Positions 51,469 through 61,030 of a stretch of 64,000 nt of DNA are shown here, piece after piece (the first letter of the stretch is position 1; the number at the start of each line of letters is the position of its first letter). The notes under the pieces were generated by a model, which was given only the letters and a program-made list of their open reading frames with translations, was not told where the DNA came from and made no database searches. The stretch covers positions 1,984,001 to 2,048,000 of the forward strand of contig OY781097.1 of the NCBI GenBank assembly GCA_963676415.1, read 5' to 3'. The translations under genes and the position numbers were made by a program. This DNA is from G963662905 sp963676415 (GTDB taxonomy: Bacteria; Bacteroidota; Bacteroidia; Bacteroidales; WRLA01).

Positions 51469-54400
51469 ATGGACAGTATGGAATTAAATCAACTTCAGGA
51501 AGAAAACGCCCGTTTGAAGGCTGAACTTCAACATATGCGGGAGCAGCAGAATATGGTTACCACCAATTCTGATATCATCCTTTGGGGCGCCAATGCTGCA
51601 TTTTGGGATTGGGATTATCAAACCGGTAGGGTACAGTGTTCCGATAACAAACTTGATTTCCTGGGGTTTCAGAAAGATGAGGTTGAAAGGCATATAGAAT
51701 TTTTCACCAAACGTATCCATCCTGAAGATTATAAGCAAACAATGGATTCGATGCGCGCTATGCTTGAGGGAAAAACAAAAAGCTGGGAGTGTGAATACCG
51801 GATCCGACGAAAAGATGGGATCTATATCTGGTTTCAGGACAAAGGAAAAATCACGCAAAGGGATAAAGACGGCAAGCCGCTGCGTATTGTAGGTGTTACC
51901 AACCATATCAGCACGAAAAGGGAATATATCAGCTCATTAAAAGAAAGCGAAGCACGCTACAGGTCTTTATTTGAAAATTCTGCGATGGGAATTCGCATTG
52001 TGGATGAAAAAGGTCAAGTTATCGGAGAAAACGAAAGCCTTGTTAAGCTTACAGGATATACTGCACAGGAGACCATTGGTAAATATATCTGGGATGTGGT
52101 TTTGCGTCAAACTCCACCTGAAAAGCGAACAGATGAGCTTCGCCAAAAATTGGAAAAAGGTATCCGAATAGCTTTGATAACCGGAACTTTTGGTCTGGAT
52201 AATGAACCGAAAAAACAGACTTTGATTACAAAGTCTGGTGAGGAACGGGTGGTCTTGGCTTCTTACTTTCATATTCAAACGGAAGGAAAATACCTCTATT
52301 ATGGCATTATTACAGATATAACAGAACAGGAAAGGAACAAGCAAAACCTTCTTAAAGAACAAGAATATCAGAATAATATATTGAAAGGCACCAATGCCGG
52401 CACCTGGAGATGGAATGTGCAGTCCGGGGAAACCATTTTTAATGAACGCTGGGCTGAAATGATAGGTTATGCCCTTAGTGATATAAAACCAGTAATGCAA
52501 AGCTGGTCGGAAAATGTTCATCCCGATGATTTGCCAAGATGCTTTGAACTGCTGCAAAAGCATTTTATTAAGCAATTGGATTATTATGATGTGGAGTTCC
52601 GGATGAAACACAAAAAGGGTCATTGGGTTTGGATACAGGCTCGTGGCAAATTATTAAGCCGGACATCTGATGATAAACCGCTGTTGATGTTTGGGACCCA
52701 TTTGGATATTACCGACCGAAAGCTCAATGAAATTAAATTGCAGGAACATTTAGCCGAACTGGAGGCGATTAATAAGAATATCAAAATTGCTATATGGCGC
52801 TTGATTTTTAATCCTGATGGAAGCTTGCTCAAAGGGACAATCTCAAAAGGTGCTAATGAAATACTGGGTTTGGAAGAGGGCACAATGATTAATGATTGGG
52901 CTAAATTCTTCTCATTTGTGCACCCCGATTATTATGAGCTCTTGATGCAGAAAATAAAAGATGGCTTGAATGTGCCGGGACAAACAGTTCATTTGGAATA
53001 CAAAATAATTAAAGCAGATGGGAGCGAAGCCTGGTTGTCTTCCGTCGGGTCGGCTATTGATGAAGACGGCATTCTAGTAGGATATGGTACAACCATTGAT
53101 GTTACGGAGAAAAAACAAGCAGAAGCCGAACGCGAACAATTATTGGCCCTTATCGAAAATAGTGACGATATCATTGTTGTTAAGGATAAAAACAGACGTG
53201 TTCTGGCCGCAAATATGTCCTTTGTAAAAGCCGGCGGCAAAAATTCCATATCTGAAATGATCGGGAAAACTGATGCAGAAATTTTTGGTGTGCCTGAAGA
53301 TTCTGAATTGGTTAACTCTTATGCTAAAGACGACCTGGCTGCATTGAAGATGAGAAAAGGAGATATTATTGTACGTGAAGAACCCGTTATTTTTCCTGAC
53401 GGTGAAAAGCGGATTTTTTTAACACGGAAATTTCCCATCTATAGCAAGGACAGTAAAACGGTTTCTATTGGTGTAGTTTCTACAGATATTTCAGAAATCA
53501 GAAAAACCGAAGAAAAACTCGTTCAAAGGGAACAGAGCCTCAGGACGCTTTTCAATGCAATGGAAGACATTGTATTTGAAATAGATTATAATGGGACCTA
53601 CCTCAATATTGCCCCTACTTCTCCCCAACTAATGTATAAAGAGGCGGGACAAATGATCGGAAAAACCCTTTTTGATGCATTTGAAAAGCCGATGGCAGAA
53701 AAATTCCTGAGATTTGTCCGCTCTGTTATGGATGAAAACACCACGAAAACAATTGAATATCCATTATTCATGAATGGAAAAACTTTATGGTTTTCGGGTA
53801 AAGGCACGCCAAAATCAGAAAGCACTATTTTGTATATTGCCCACGAAATCACGGCCCGAAAACGAGCTGAGGAACGCATCAATATGCTGAACGAACGTAT
53901 GAAAATTGCTGCTGATGCCGCTGGTACGGGGATTTGGGACTATGATCTTATCAATGATGTCCTGATATGGGATGAGTGGATGTTCCGTATTTACGGCGTT
54001 CAGCCTGGCAATTTTACCGGAAATTTTGATTTCTGGCTCCAAATGGTTCATCCTGAGGATCGTACGGAGTCACAGCAAAAAGTGGAATTGGCGGTTGCAG
54101 AGAGAAAGATTCTGGATTTCAGCTTCCGTATTGTTCGCCCTGATGGGGAAATTCGGTTTGTCCGGGCTTTTGCCCAAATAAAATTTAATGAAGAAGGAAA
54201 AGCACTTAGGCTCATTGGTTCCAATCACGATATCACCGAACAGAAAAAATATGAAGAACGAATTGCTTTGTTCAAAAAAGCTGTGGAACAAAGCCCGGTG
54301 AGCATCGTAATGACGGATCCTGAGGGAGCAATAAAATATGTAAATACCGGATTTGAATCTGTAACCGGATATAAGCGAAAAGAAGTGATTGGTCAAAATC

Positions 54401-56349
54401 CGCGTATTTTAAAATCAGGGAAACAGGATTGTGGTTTTTATAAGGATTTTTGGGACACCCTCAAGCGAGGCGAAATATGGGATGGTGAATTTCATAACAA
54501 GAAAAAAAACGGACTGTTATTTTGGGAGAAAGCAATCATCTCCCCAGTTACAAATGAACGTAATGAAATAACTCATTTTGTGGCTGTTAAAGAAGATATC
54601 ACGCATATTAAGAGCATGCAGGACCAGCTTATGCATATCCTTTCTTTGCAGGATATCCTAACAAAAATATCATCGAGTTATATTAATATTCCTGTAAAGA
54701 ACCGGGTGCAGGCAATCAATGGAGCTTTAAAAGAACTGGGAATACTTGCCGGGGCTTCCAGAGCTACTATTTTTGGGTATGATTTTAGCAGGCAGGTTGC
54801 CAATAATACTTTTGAGTGGCATACGGAGAATGTGCGACCACTGAAGGATAAGCTACAGGGGGTTCCACTGAATGTTATTCCAGATTGGGTGAGGGCACAC
54901 AGAAATGGAGAAACGGTTTTGATTACGGATGTACTCAGCTTACATGGCGAAAGGCGCCTCAAAGGGATGCTTAAAGAATGGGGTGTCCGAAGCCTTATCG
55001 CCGTGCCTATGGTTTCGGATGATGGTTGCGTCGGCTTTTTAGGTTTTACTTATTCTGAAACGGGAAGGCAGTTTACTGATAAGGAACAGGCAATTTTAAA
55101 ATTGTTTGCACAAATTGTCGTAAATCTGGAAAACAGATACCGGGCGGAAAAATCGCTAACAGAGGCCAAAATCAAAGCTGAAGAAAGCGACCGCTTAAAA
55201 TCAGCCTTCCTGGCTAATATGAGCCACGAAATCAGAACACCACTTAATGGGATTCTCGGTTTTCTTGACCTGCTTGACGACCCGAACCTTGATGAACAAA
55301 ACAGGGATGAATTTGTGGACATTATCCAAAAAAGTTCTGATCGCCTGCTCAATACAATGCGTGATATCATTGAAATATCAAGAATAGAAACAGGTCAGGT
55401 AAGTGTGCGATACGAAGAGCTTGATGTTTATGCTTTAATGCAAAGGCTTTATAATTCTTTCCAACAAGGGGCCAGGGCAAAAGGACTCCAAATGTATATG
55501 GAAAATGGTCAATCAGGAGATTGTCCTGTTTACATCACTTCTGATTTTAATAAACTTCTCGCTGTTTTAACTAATTTAATTAAAAATGCCATTAAATACA
55601 CACTGGAAGGTGAAATAAAATTTGGTTGTATCCGGCGTGATGCAGCCATTGAATTTTTTGTTCGCGATACCGGTATTGGTGTTCCTGATGATAGGAAAGA
55701 TGCTATTTTCAACCGTTTTGAGCAGGCAGATATAGAGGATACAAGGGTGTTTGAAGGCTCCGGTCTTGGCCTGGCAATTTCAAAGTTTTATGTGGAACAA
55801 CTCGGAGGGAAAATATGGGTTGATTCGCAGGAAGAGATTTCTGAACAAAATATTCCCGGCTGGTCGCGCTTTGCTTTTAGTATTCCTTTAGAAATGCAAG
55901 GGGATGTGCCGGGATTTTCAAGGGAGGCAACATGGCACAATAAAAACATTATGGATCAGGGGGATATCCTCCTGAAAAACACTACAGTTTTGCTTGTAGA
56001 AGATGAGCCGTCTTCCATTGATTTTCTGGAATTTGTACTGAAGAGGACGGTACAAAAAGTCATTACAGTAAAATCCGGGACAGCAGCAGTTGAGGTTTTT
56101 AAAAACACGCCACAAATTGATTTGATCCTTATGGATTTAAAACTTCCCGGTATCAGTGGTTTTGAAGCCACCAAATCCATTCGTGAGTTTGACAAAAATG
56201 TCCCGATTATTGCCCAAACGGCTTTTGCAATGTCGGGAGATAAGGAAAAAGCACTACAAGCAGGCTGTGACGCATACCTCTCGAAACCTATTAAAAAAGA
56301 GAAACTTATCCGGCAAATGAGCGATTTGCTCCTAAATGTTCAGAAATAA
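51469..56349 (+). CDS. Soluble multi-PAS hybrid sensor histidine kinase with receiver domain
   Basis: This 1626-aa kinase begins with a short coiled coil (about 4-30). I count eight PAS/PAC units (about 35-150, 160-285, 300-420, 430-555, 557-680, 685-800, 805-930, 935-1050), several ending in the DIT or DVT motif. A GAF domain follows (about 1058-1225), then HisKA with the phosphorylated His1253 in NMSHEIRTPLNGILGF. The ATPase domain has LTNLIKNAIKYT, DTGIGVP and GSGLGLAIS. The C-terminal receiver has VEDEP, phospho-acceptor Asp1556 in LILMDLKLPG and the conserved KP at SKPIKK. No membrane segment or DNA-binding domain is seen, so it should sense cytoplasmic signals and pass phosphate to a separate regulator, which is not in the window. 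Confidence 0.95.
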   Translation: MDSMELNQLQEENARLKAELQHMREQQNMVTTNSDIILWGANAAFWDWDYQTGRVQCSDNKLDFLGFQKDEVERHIEFFTKRIHPEDYKQTMDSMRAMLEGKTKSWECEYRIRRKDGIYIWFQDKGKITQRDKDGKPLRIVGVTNHISTKREYISSLKESEARYRSLFENSAMGIRIVDEKGQVIGENESLVKLTGYTAQETIGKYIWDVVLRQTPPEKRTDELRQKLEKGIRIALITGTFGLDNEPKKQTLITKSGEERVVLASYFHIQTEGKYLYYGIITDITEQERNKQNLLKEQEYQNNILKGTNAGTWRWNVQSGETIFNERWAEMIGYALSDIKPVMQSWSENVHPDDLPRCFELLQKHFIKQLDYYDVEFRMKHKKGHWVWIQARGKLLSRTSDDKPLLMFGTHLDITDRKLNEIKLQEHLAELEAINKNIKIAIWRLIFNPDGSLLKGTISKGANEILGLEEGTMINDWAKFFSFVHPDYYELLMQKIKDGLNVPGQTVHLEYKIIKADGSEAWLSSVGSAIDEDGILVGYGTTIDVTEKKQAEAEREQLLALIENSDDIIVVKDKNRRVLAANMSFVKAGGKNSISEMIGKTDAEIFGVPEDSELVNSYAKDDLAALKMRKGDIIVREEPVIFPDGEKRIFLTRKFPIYSKDSKTVSIGVVSTDISEIRKTEEKLVQREQSLRTLFNAMEDIVFEIDYNGTYLNIAPTSPQLMYKEAGQMIGKTLFDAFEKPMAEKFLRFVRSVMDENTTKTIEYPLFMNGKTLWFSGKGTPKSESTILYIAHEITARKRAEERINMLNERMKIAADAAGTGIWDYDLINDVLIWDEWMFRIYGVQPGNFTGNFDFWLQMVHPEDRTESQQKVELAVAERKILDFSFRIVRPDGEIRFVRAFAQIKFNEEGKALRLIGSNHDITEQKKYEERIALFKKAVEQSPVSIVMTDPEGAIKYVNTGFESVTGYKRKEVIGQNPRILKSGKQDCGFYKDFWDTLKRGEIWDGEFHNKKKNGLLFWEKAIISPVTNERNEITHFVAVKEDITHIKSMQDQLMHILSLQDILTKISSSYINIPVKNRVQAINGALKELGILAGASRATIFGYDFSRQVANNTFEWHTENVRPLKDKLQGVPLNVIPDWVRAHRNGETVLITDVLSLHGERRLKGMLKEWGVRSLIAVPMVSDDGCVGFLGFTYSETGRQFTDKEQAILKLFAQIVVNLENRYRAEKSLTEAKIKAEESDRLKSAFLANMSHEIRTPLNGILGFLDLLDDPNLDEQNRDEFVDIIQKSSDRLLNTMRDIIEISRIETGQVSVRYEELDVYALMQRLYNSFQQGARAKGLQMYMENGQSGDCPVYITSDFNKLLAVLTNLIKNAIKYTLEGEIKFGCIRRDAAIEFFVRDTGIGVPDDRKDAIFNRFEQADIEDTRVFEGSGLGLAISKFYVEQLGGKIWVDSQEEISEQNIPGWSRFAFSIPLEMQGDVPGFSREATWHNKNIMDQGDILLKNTTVLLVEDEPSSIDFLEFVLKRTVQKVITVKSGTAAVEVFKNTPQIDLILMDLKLPGISGFEATKSIREFDKNVPIIAQTAFAMSGDKEKALQAGCDAYLSKPIKKEKLIRQMSDLLLNVQK

Positions 56350-56352
56350 AAG

Positions 56353-56388
56353 AAGGCCATCCCAATCATTTTTAGGATGGCCTTTTTG
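56353..56388. terminator. Bidirectional terminator between kinase and thiolase genes
   Basis: AAGGCCATCC (56353-56362) and GGATGGCCTT (56375-56384) form a perfect 10-bp stem with T runs on the plus strand and a T-rich tail on the minus strand. It lies between two convergent genes. Confidence 0.88.
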
Positions 56389-56404
56389 ATTGATATTGAT
56401 GTTG

Positions 56405-57652
56405 TTAGATTGTCTTTTTATAAACCATTGCCACAACCGTAACATCATCGCCGCCCATATTGATGCTCATTCCATAAGGCCGGTCTTCCGGTATGTTGAT
56501 TTGTGCATCTCCGGCCTTTCCGCTCAACTGCTGCCAGATTGTAACCGCTTGATGAACGCCTGTTGCACCCGTAGGATGCCCCCAGCCAATTAAACCTCCA
56601 TTGGTATTGAAGGGGGTTCTTCCATCACGGGATGTGTGCCCTTCCAAAACAAAATCGCTCCCTTTGCCTTTTTCCGCCAGCCCCAAAGCTTCTATTGCAA
56701 GGATGCCCGCAATGGAGAAACAATCGTGGGTTTCTACCGTGGCCAGCTGGTCAACCGTTATTCCAGCTGATTCAAGAGCTTGTTTTGCTGCCCTTCCAAT
56801 GGTTTCCAGTTCGGTAGGGTCTTTTGGGTCTTCGGTAATATTGCGCTCCACCTGTGCCCATCCAACCAGCTCTACTGTGTCTTTTTTGTCGATTCCGGCT
56901 TTTTTGAGTCCTTCTTCCGACATCAGGGCAATGCCACTGGCTCCGTCGCTCACCTTACTGCAATCAAAAATTGTGAGATTGTCCACGAAAGCTTTTCCAT
57001 TGGGTTCGGTTTTGTTGGCCAGTCCTTCCGGATCGGGATGCGTATTTTGATATTCCTGTGCCGTGGGATCGAGGCGGGCATTTTCAATGGCGTTTTTGTA
57101 CCATCGGGCCATTGCCTGGCGGGTTTTTTTACGGCCGTATTTTTCGTAATAAGCTCCGGCCCGATCACTGAATTGTCCCGGGAAAAAATAGGCATGGCCT
57201 TCCTTGCGTTTTGGGAACCATCCGGCTCCGGCCAAAATATCGGCGCCATAAATGGCTTTTACTGTATTTTGAACTTCCACACCCAAGGCCAGGGCAACAT
57301 CAGCCGTTTCGGCCAATACCGATTTTAAGGCTGTAGTAAGCGCCAGCCCGCCGGAACCACATGCGCCCTCAACAGATGTGCTGGGCTTCCACTCCAGACC
57401 TTTATCGATCATGGGCGCAAAACCGGGTAAATTGGCCTGCTTGTTGAAACGGGCAGCCATAAAATTCCCGATAACAGTTTCGTCCACATTTTGTGCTCCG
57501 CCAATTTGTTTCAAAACACCTTCGCCGGCTTCTTTTATGTAATGCTCCAAACCCGGACGGGGCTTTTTGGGATTAAATTCTTTGCGGCCTGTTCCCAATG
57601 AAACGGTATTATAACCGCCTGTGAGATATATTTTTTTTCTGAGTTTCTGCAT
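56405..57652 (-). CDS. Thiolase (acetyl-CoA C-acyltransferase, SCP-x-like)
   Basis: The 415-aa enzyme splits or forms 3-ketoacyl-CoA. The nucleophile Cys lies in SVEGACGSGGLAL, and the C-terminal catalytic histidines in ETHDCFS and GGLIGWGHPTGATG. The HDCFS form and the overall layout are those of the SCP-x/archaeal-type thiolase subfamily rather than of AtoB/FadA. It is the last gene of the acyl-CoA operon, 11 bp after the hydroxyacyl-CoA dehydrogenase gene. A fragment of its 3' end is duplicated at 51086-51183. Confidence 0.92.
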   Translation of the reverse strand: MQKLRKKIYLTGGYNTVSLGTGRKEFNPKKPRPGLEHYIKEAGEGVLKQIGGAQNVDETVIGNFMAARFNKQANLPGFAPMIDKGLEWKPSTSVEGACGSGGLALTTALKSVLAETADVALALGVEVQNTVKAIYGADILAGAGWFPKRKEGHAYFFPGQFSDRAGAYYEKYGRKKTRQAMARWYKNAIENARLDPTAQEYQNTHPDPEGLANKTEPNGKAFVDNLTIFDCSKVSDGASGIALMSEEGLKKAGIDKKDTVELVGWAQVERNITEDPKDPTELETIGRAAKQALESAGITVDQLATVETHDCFSIAGILAIEALGLAEKGKGSDFVLEGHTSRDGRTPFNTNGGLIGWGHPTGATGVHQAVTIWQQLSGKAGDAQINIPEDRPYGMSINMGGDDVTVVAMVYKKTI

Positions 57653-57663
57653 GGTACTTATTT

Positions 57664-59007
57664 TTATGATGCTACGAAATAGTTGTTAATCGGCCCGTAA
57701 GCATGGAAAAACCCGGTAAGCATTACCGTATTTACATCGGCTTCATTTTTGGCTACGCCACTATCGACCAGCAGCTTGCCGATGCGGTCTGAATTTGCGC
57801 CATACTCTATGGCCAGCCGGGCCCCCTTGCTGTTCATTGCGGCCAGACCGGCAAAATAATTGGCGAAGTGCTCATCCTTTTTTCGGTTACGGATGATTGC
57901 CTTCCAGGCGATGTGTCCATCCGGCAATGCTCCGGTAAAAGAAGCCGCATTTTCTGCCAGCTCATCAACAGCAACATACTTTTGGTGCCTGGGGCAGTAA
58001 ACCGATTTGATGCGTCCCCGATCATACGCCAGAAAGCCGTTTTTTTGTGATCCGTTGGAATTTTGGCCGCCCTTAATATCCAGCTCCATCATTTTATCGA
58101 GAAGCGGGCTGTGCAATGCTTCCTCAGGCAGATGCGGGTTCATGACCATCATAATGTATTGGACCACATCAATGCCTACATAATCTATTAATTGAAAAAT
58201 ACCCATGGGGCGAACCAGGAAATCCTGACTGATTTTATTTACTACATAAATTGCTTCATGCAATGGCATTTCCTTGCTCAGCCGCTCAGCCATCTGGATG
58301 CCAAACAATGCATCGCGCATAAAATGGCCATTCCCGATAAAGCCGGCAATATCATTGGATGGAACTACAATTTTCCGCAACTTCCGGGCAAACTCAAGTG
58401 CAAAGGTTTTCATTTCTTCACTATTTTCTTTTATAGTGATCAGCTCAACAAGCTTTTGAACAGCCGGAGGATTGTAGAAATGGAAACCCAGCACACGTCC
58501 TTCCAATCCCGCATCAGCATTGATTTGATGAATAGGGATGGAAGAGGTGTTGGTGAAAAACCAGGCTTTATTTTCATTGTTATTATTGATGGCTTCAAAG
58601 ATGCTTTGCTTGAGTTTTGGATTTTCGCTCACAGCCTCAAATACAAGATTTGAATTGCGTGCTGCCAGCAGAGATGTTTGTGGGCGCACAATGTTGAGCA
58701 CATCAAACACATATTCTTCGATGATTTCACCATTTTCAATGAGATCTTTTCGGTCGGCATACATCTGGCGCAGCCAAACCGTTTTCTTTTCGGCCAGTTT
58801 GTGCACTTGTGCCCGCAGATATTTCATCAATCCGGCCAGGCCTTTTTCCGACAGGTCAATGGCGTTGAGGACAAATGTTTTGTTTTTGTTTCCGGGGAGC
58901 AGGCTGAGGTCGGCCATTTCCACTGCCGTAAGCAGCAAGATGCCGCTGCCCATTTTTCCTGCGGCCCCAAGCACGCTTACATTTTGTAATCGTTCTGTGT
59001 AATCCAT
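57664..59007 (-). CDS. 3-hydroxyacyl-CoA dehydrogenase
   Basis: The start is the ATG at 59007 (MDYTERLQNVSVLGAAGKMG); eight upstream codons are open but lack family similarity. The 448-aa product has the NAD-binding VLGAAGKMGSGI, NLVFEAVSENPKLK, the catalytic-His region GRVLGFHFYNPPAVQKLVEL and the C-terminal helical domain FLVRPMGIFQLIDYVGIDVV. It oxidises 3-hydroxyacyl-CoA to 3-ketoacyl-CoA, or runs in reverse. It is longer than the ~280-aa Hbd of clostridia because of about 100 extra C-terminal residues. Confidence 0.92.
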   Translation of the reverse strand: MDYTERLQNVSVLGAAGKMGSGILLLTAVEMADLSLLPGNKNKTFVLNAIDLSEKGLAGLMKYLRAQVHKLAEKKTVWLRQMYADRKDLIENGEIIEEYVFDVLNIVRPQTSLLAARNSNLVFEAVSENPKLKQSIFEAINNNNENKAWFFTNTSSIPIHQINADAGLEGRVLGFHFYNPPAVQKLVELITIKENSEEMKTFALEFARKLRKIVVPSNDIAGFIGNGHFMRDALFGIQMAERLSKEMPLHEAIYVVNKISQDFLVRPMGIFQLIDYVGIDVVQYIMMVMNPHLPEEALHSPLLDKMMELDIKGGQNSNGSQKNGFLAYDRGRIKSVYCPRHQKYVAVDELAENAASFTGALPDGHIAWKAIIRNRKKDEHFANYFAGLAAMNSKGARLAIEYGANSDRIGKLLVDSGVAKNEADVNTVMLTGFFHAYGPINNYFVAS

Positions 59008-59073
59008 TTTATTTTGTTTTTGAAATTTCAAATTAATATATCTCGATAAGTGGATATGAAGGGATAAAAATTT

Positions 59074-59850
59074 TTACCACCTCGGCTTTCTTTTTTCCAA
59101 AAAAGCGCTCATTCCTTCATAGCCTTGGTTTCCTTTGCCAAAGAGTTTTCCAAATTTTTTGCTTTCCAGCTCGCTGCCTTCCATGAAATCGAGCTCAAGA
59201 CCGTTTCTCGTTACCATTTTTACCTGCTGTACTGATTTTGGCCCTTTGGAAGCAATGAGCCGGGCGGTTTTCAGGCTTTCTTCAAGCAGGCTTTCAACCG
59301 GCAATATTTTCTGGATCAGGTTCATACGCAGAGCTGTTTCGGCGTCAATCATCTCGGCAGTAGTGAGCAGATAAAGGGCGTTGCCCAGGCCGCAAAGGCG
59401 TGATAATCTTTGTGTTCCGGCATAACCGGGAATCAGGCCGAGATTTACTTCCGGCTGCCCGAATTTTGCTTTTTCGGAAGCAAAGCGGAAATCACAGGCC
59501 ATGGCCAGTTCCAAACCACCGCCCAGTGCATATCCATTGATGGCTGCAATAACGGGCACAGGATATTCTTCAATCATGCGGAATACGGCCTGCCCACGAC
59601 GGGAAAATTCGCTGCCTTCTTCCTGCGTTTTTTCTTTCATTTCACTGATATCTGCACCGGCAACAAAGGCTTTGCCAGTTCCTGTGATGACCAATGCGCG
59701 GAGATCTTCACTATCCTGCCGGATTTTATGCAGCAGAAATTCCATTTCATCGAAAAACCGGCTGTTGAGCGCATTCATCACTTCAGGCCGGTTGATGGTG
59801 ATCAGGAAAACCTGATCGTGTTTTTCGTATTTCAGTATTTTTAAATCCAT
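59074..59850 (-). CDS. Enoyl-CoA hydratase (crotonase family)
   Basis: The 258-aa enzyme hydrates the 2,3 double bond of enoyl-CoA. It shows the oxyanion-hole segments TGTGKAFVAGADISEM and INGYALGGGLELAMACD, the FRFASEKAKFGQPEVNLGLI stretch with a catalytic Glu, and PGYAGTQRLSRL. Length and motifs are those of short-chain crotonases. It sits between the butyrate kinase and hydroxyacyl-CoA dehydrogenase genes, as expected for a four-carbon beta-oxidation or butyrate route. Confidence 0.94.
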   Translation of the reverse strand: MDLKILKYEKHDQVFLITINRPEVMNALNSRFFDEMEFLLHKIRQDSEDLRALVITGTGKAFVAGADISEMKEKTQEEGSEFSRRGQAVFRMIEEYPVPVIAAINGYALGGGLELAMACDFRFASEKAKFGQPEVNLGLIPGYAGTQRLSRLCGLGNALYLLTTAEMIDAETALRMNLIQKILPVESLLEESLKTARLIASKGPKSVQQVKMVTRNGLELDFMEGSELESKKFGKLFGKGNQGYEGMSAFLEKRKPRW

Positions 59851-59932
59851 TGCATTTGTTTTAAAAATATCCGGCTCGTCCCCACCATCTTTCTCAAGGC
59901 CGGATTGTATAAAAAGGTTTGATGTTTGGTTT

Positions 59933-61009
59933 CTATTCGTAGTCGCGCATAGGTATTTCGCCTTCCAGAGCCATCATTACGTTGTTTGCCAGCGCTTCCA
60001 TTTCATCGCCGCCCGGATAAACATGCACCGGTGCGATGTTTTTCACATGATCGATGATGCGCTCGGTAAACCAACGTGAATTGGCAATTCCGCCGGTAAT
60101 CAAAATGGCATCGATATCGCATTTGAGCACAGCAGCATAGGCTCCTATGGCTTTCACAATCTGATGCACCATTGCCCTAAGGATCAGGCCGGCTTTTTCG
60201 TCGCCCTTGTGCATCATCTGCTCCGCTTCATAAGCACTTTCTGTACCGAGATAAGCTTTTAGTCCGCCTTCGCCCATTTCTTTGGCCAGCATTTCTTCTT
60301 TGGTGTATTTGCCGCTGTATGCCATGCGGATAAGGTCGCCCACAGGCAAAGTTCCGGCACGTTTTGGAGTGAAAGGTCCGCCGCCGTCAAATCCCTGGTT
60401 TACATCAATGACACGTCCTTTGCGGTGTGCTCCGATAGTTATGCCCACGCCGAGATGTGCCACAACAAGATTGATGTCCTCATATTTTTTCATATTGGTT
60501 TTGGCAAACTTGCGCGCAATGGCTTTTTGGTTCAACGCGTGGAAAACCGAACGGCGTTCAAAATCAGGGTGGCCGCTGATGCGCGCTTCATCAATCAGTT
60601 CATCTACAACGATTGGATTTGATGTATAGGCTTCGGCATTGGGCAGTTCTTTGCCCATTTCATGTGCAATCACGCAACCCAGGTTTACACTGTCTTCGCC
60701 CATGGGATTGTTCAGGAGGTCTTGCACCAATTGATCACTGATACGGTAAACGCCCGATTTCAAGGGCTTTACCATTCCGCCGCGTGCTGCAACAATGCCG
60801 ATGCTGTTGAGGCCTATGTCCGCGTTTTTTAATTCTTTCAGTACAATTGCCTTGCGGTATTCATGCTGGTCCATAATGCTCTTGAATGGGCTCAGCTCTT
60901 CATCGGAATGACTGATTTTATTGAGATAAACCAGCTTGTTGTGATCATAAACCGCAAGCTTGGTAAAAGCTGTGCGCGGATTGATGACGAGAATTCTTTG
61001 CTTGTTCAT
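59933..61009 (-). CDS. buk: Butyrate kinase
   Basis: The 358-aa ASKHA-fold kinase makes ATP from butyryl phosphate (or a branched-chain acyl phosphate) and ADP. Features are the N-terminal ILVINPRTAFTKLAVY (first phosphate motif), GIVAARGGM, VVAHLGVGITIGAHRKGRV, VNQGFDGGGPFTPKRAG and ILITGGIANS near the C-terminus. It is distinguishable from acetate kinase by length and by the NPRTAFTK start. No phosphotransbutyrylase (ptb) gene lies next to it in the window, although the two are usually paired. Confidence 0.95.
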   Translation of the reverse strand: MNKQRILVINPRTAFTKLAVYDHNKLVYLNKISHSDEELSPFKSIMDQHEYRKAIVLKELKNADIGLNSIGIVAARGGMVKPLKSGVYRISDQLVQDLLNNPMGEDSVNLGCVIAHEMGKELPNAEAYTSNPIVVDELIDEARISGHPDFERRSVFHALNQKAIARKFAKTNMKKYEDINLVVAHLGVGITIGAHRKGRVIDVNQGFDGGGPFTPKRAGTLPVGDLIRMAYSGKYTKEEMLAKEMGEGGLKAYLGTESAYEAEQMMHKGDEKAGLILRAMVHQIVKAIGAYAAVLKCDIDAILITGGIANSRWFTERIIDHVKNIAPVHVYPGGDEMEALANNVMMALEGEIPMRDYE

Positions 61010-61030
61010 TTGTTGGGATTTTTGAGATGA

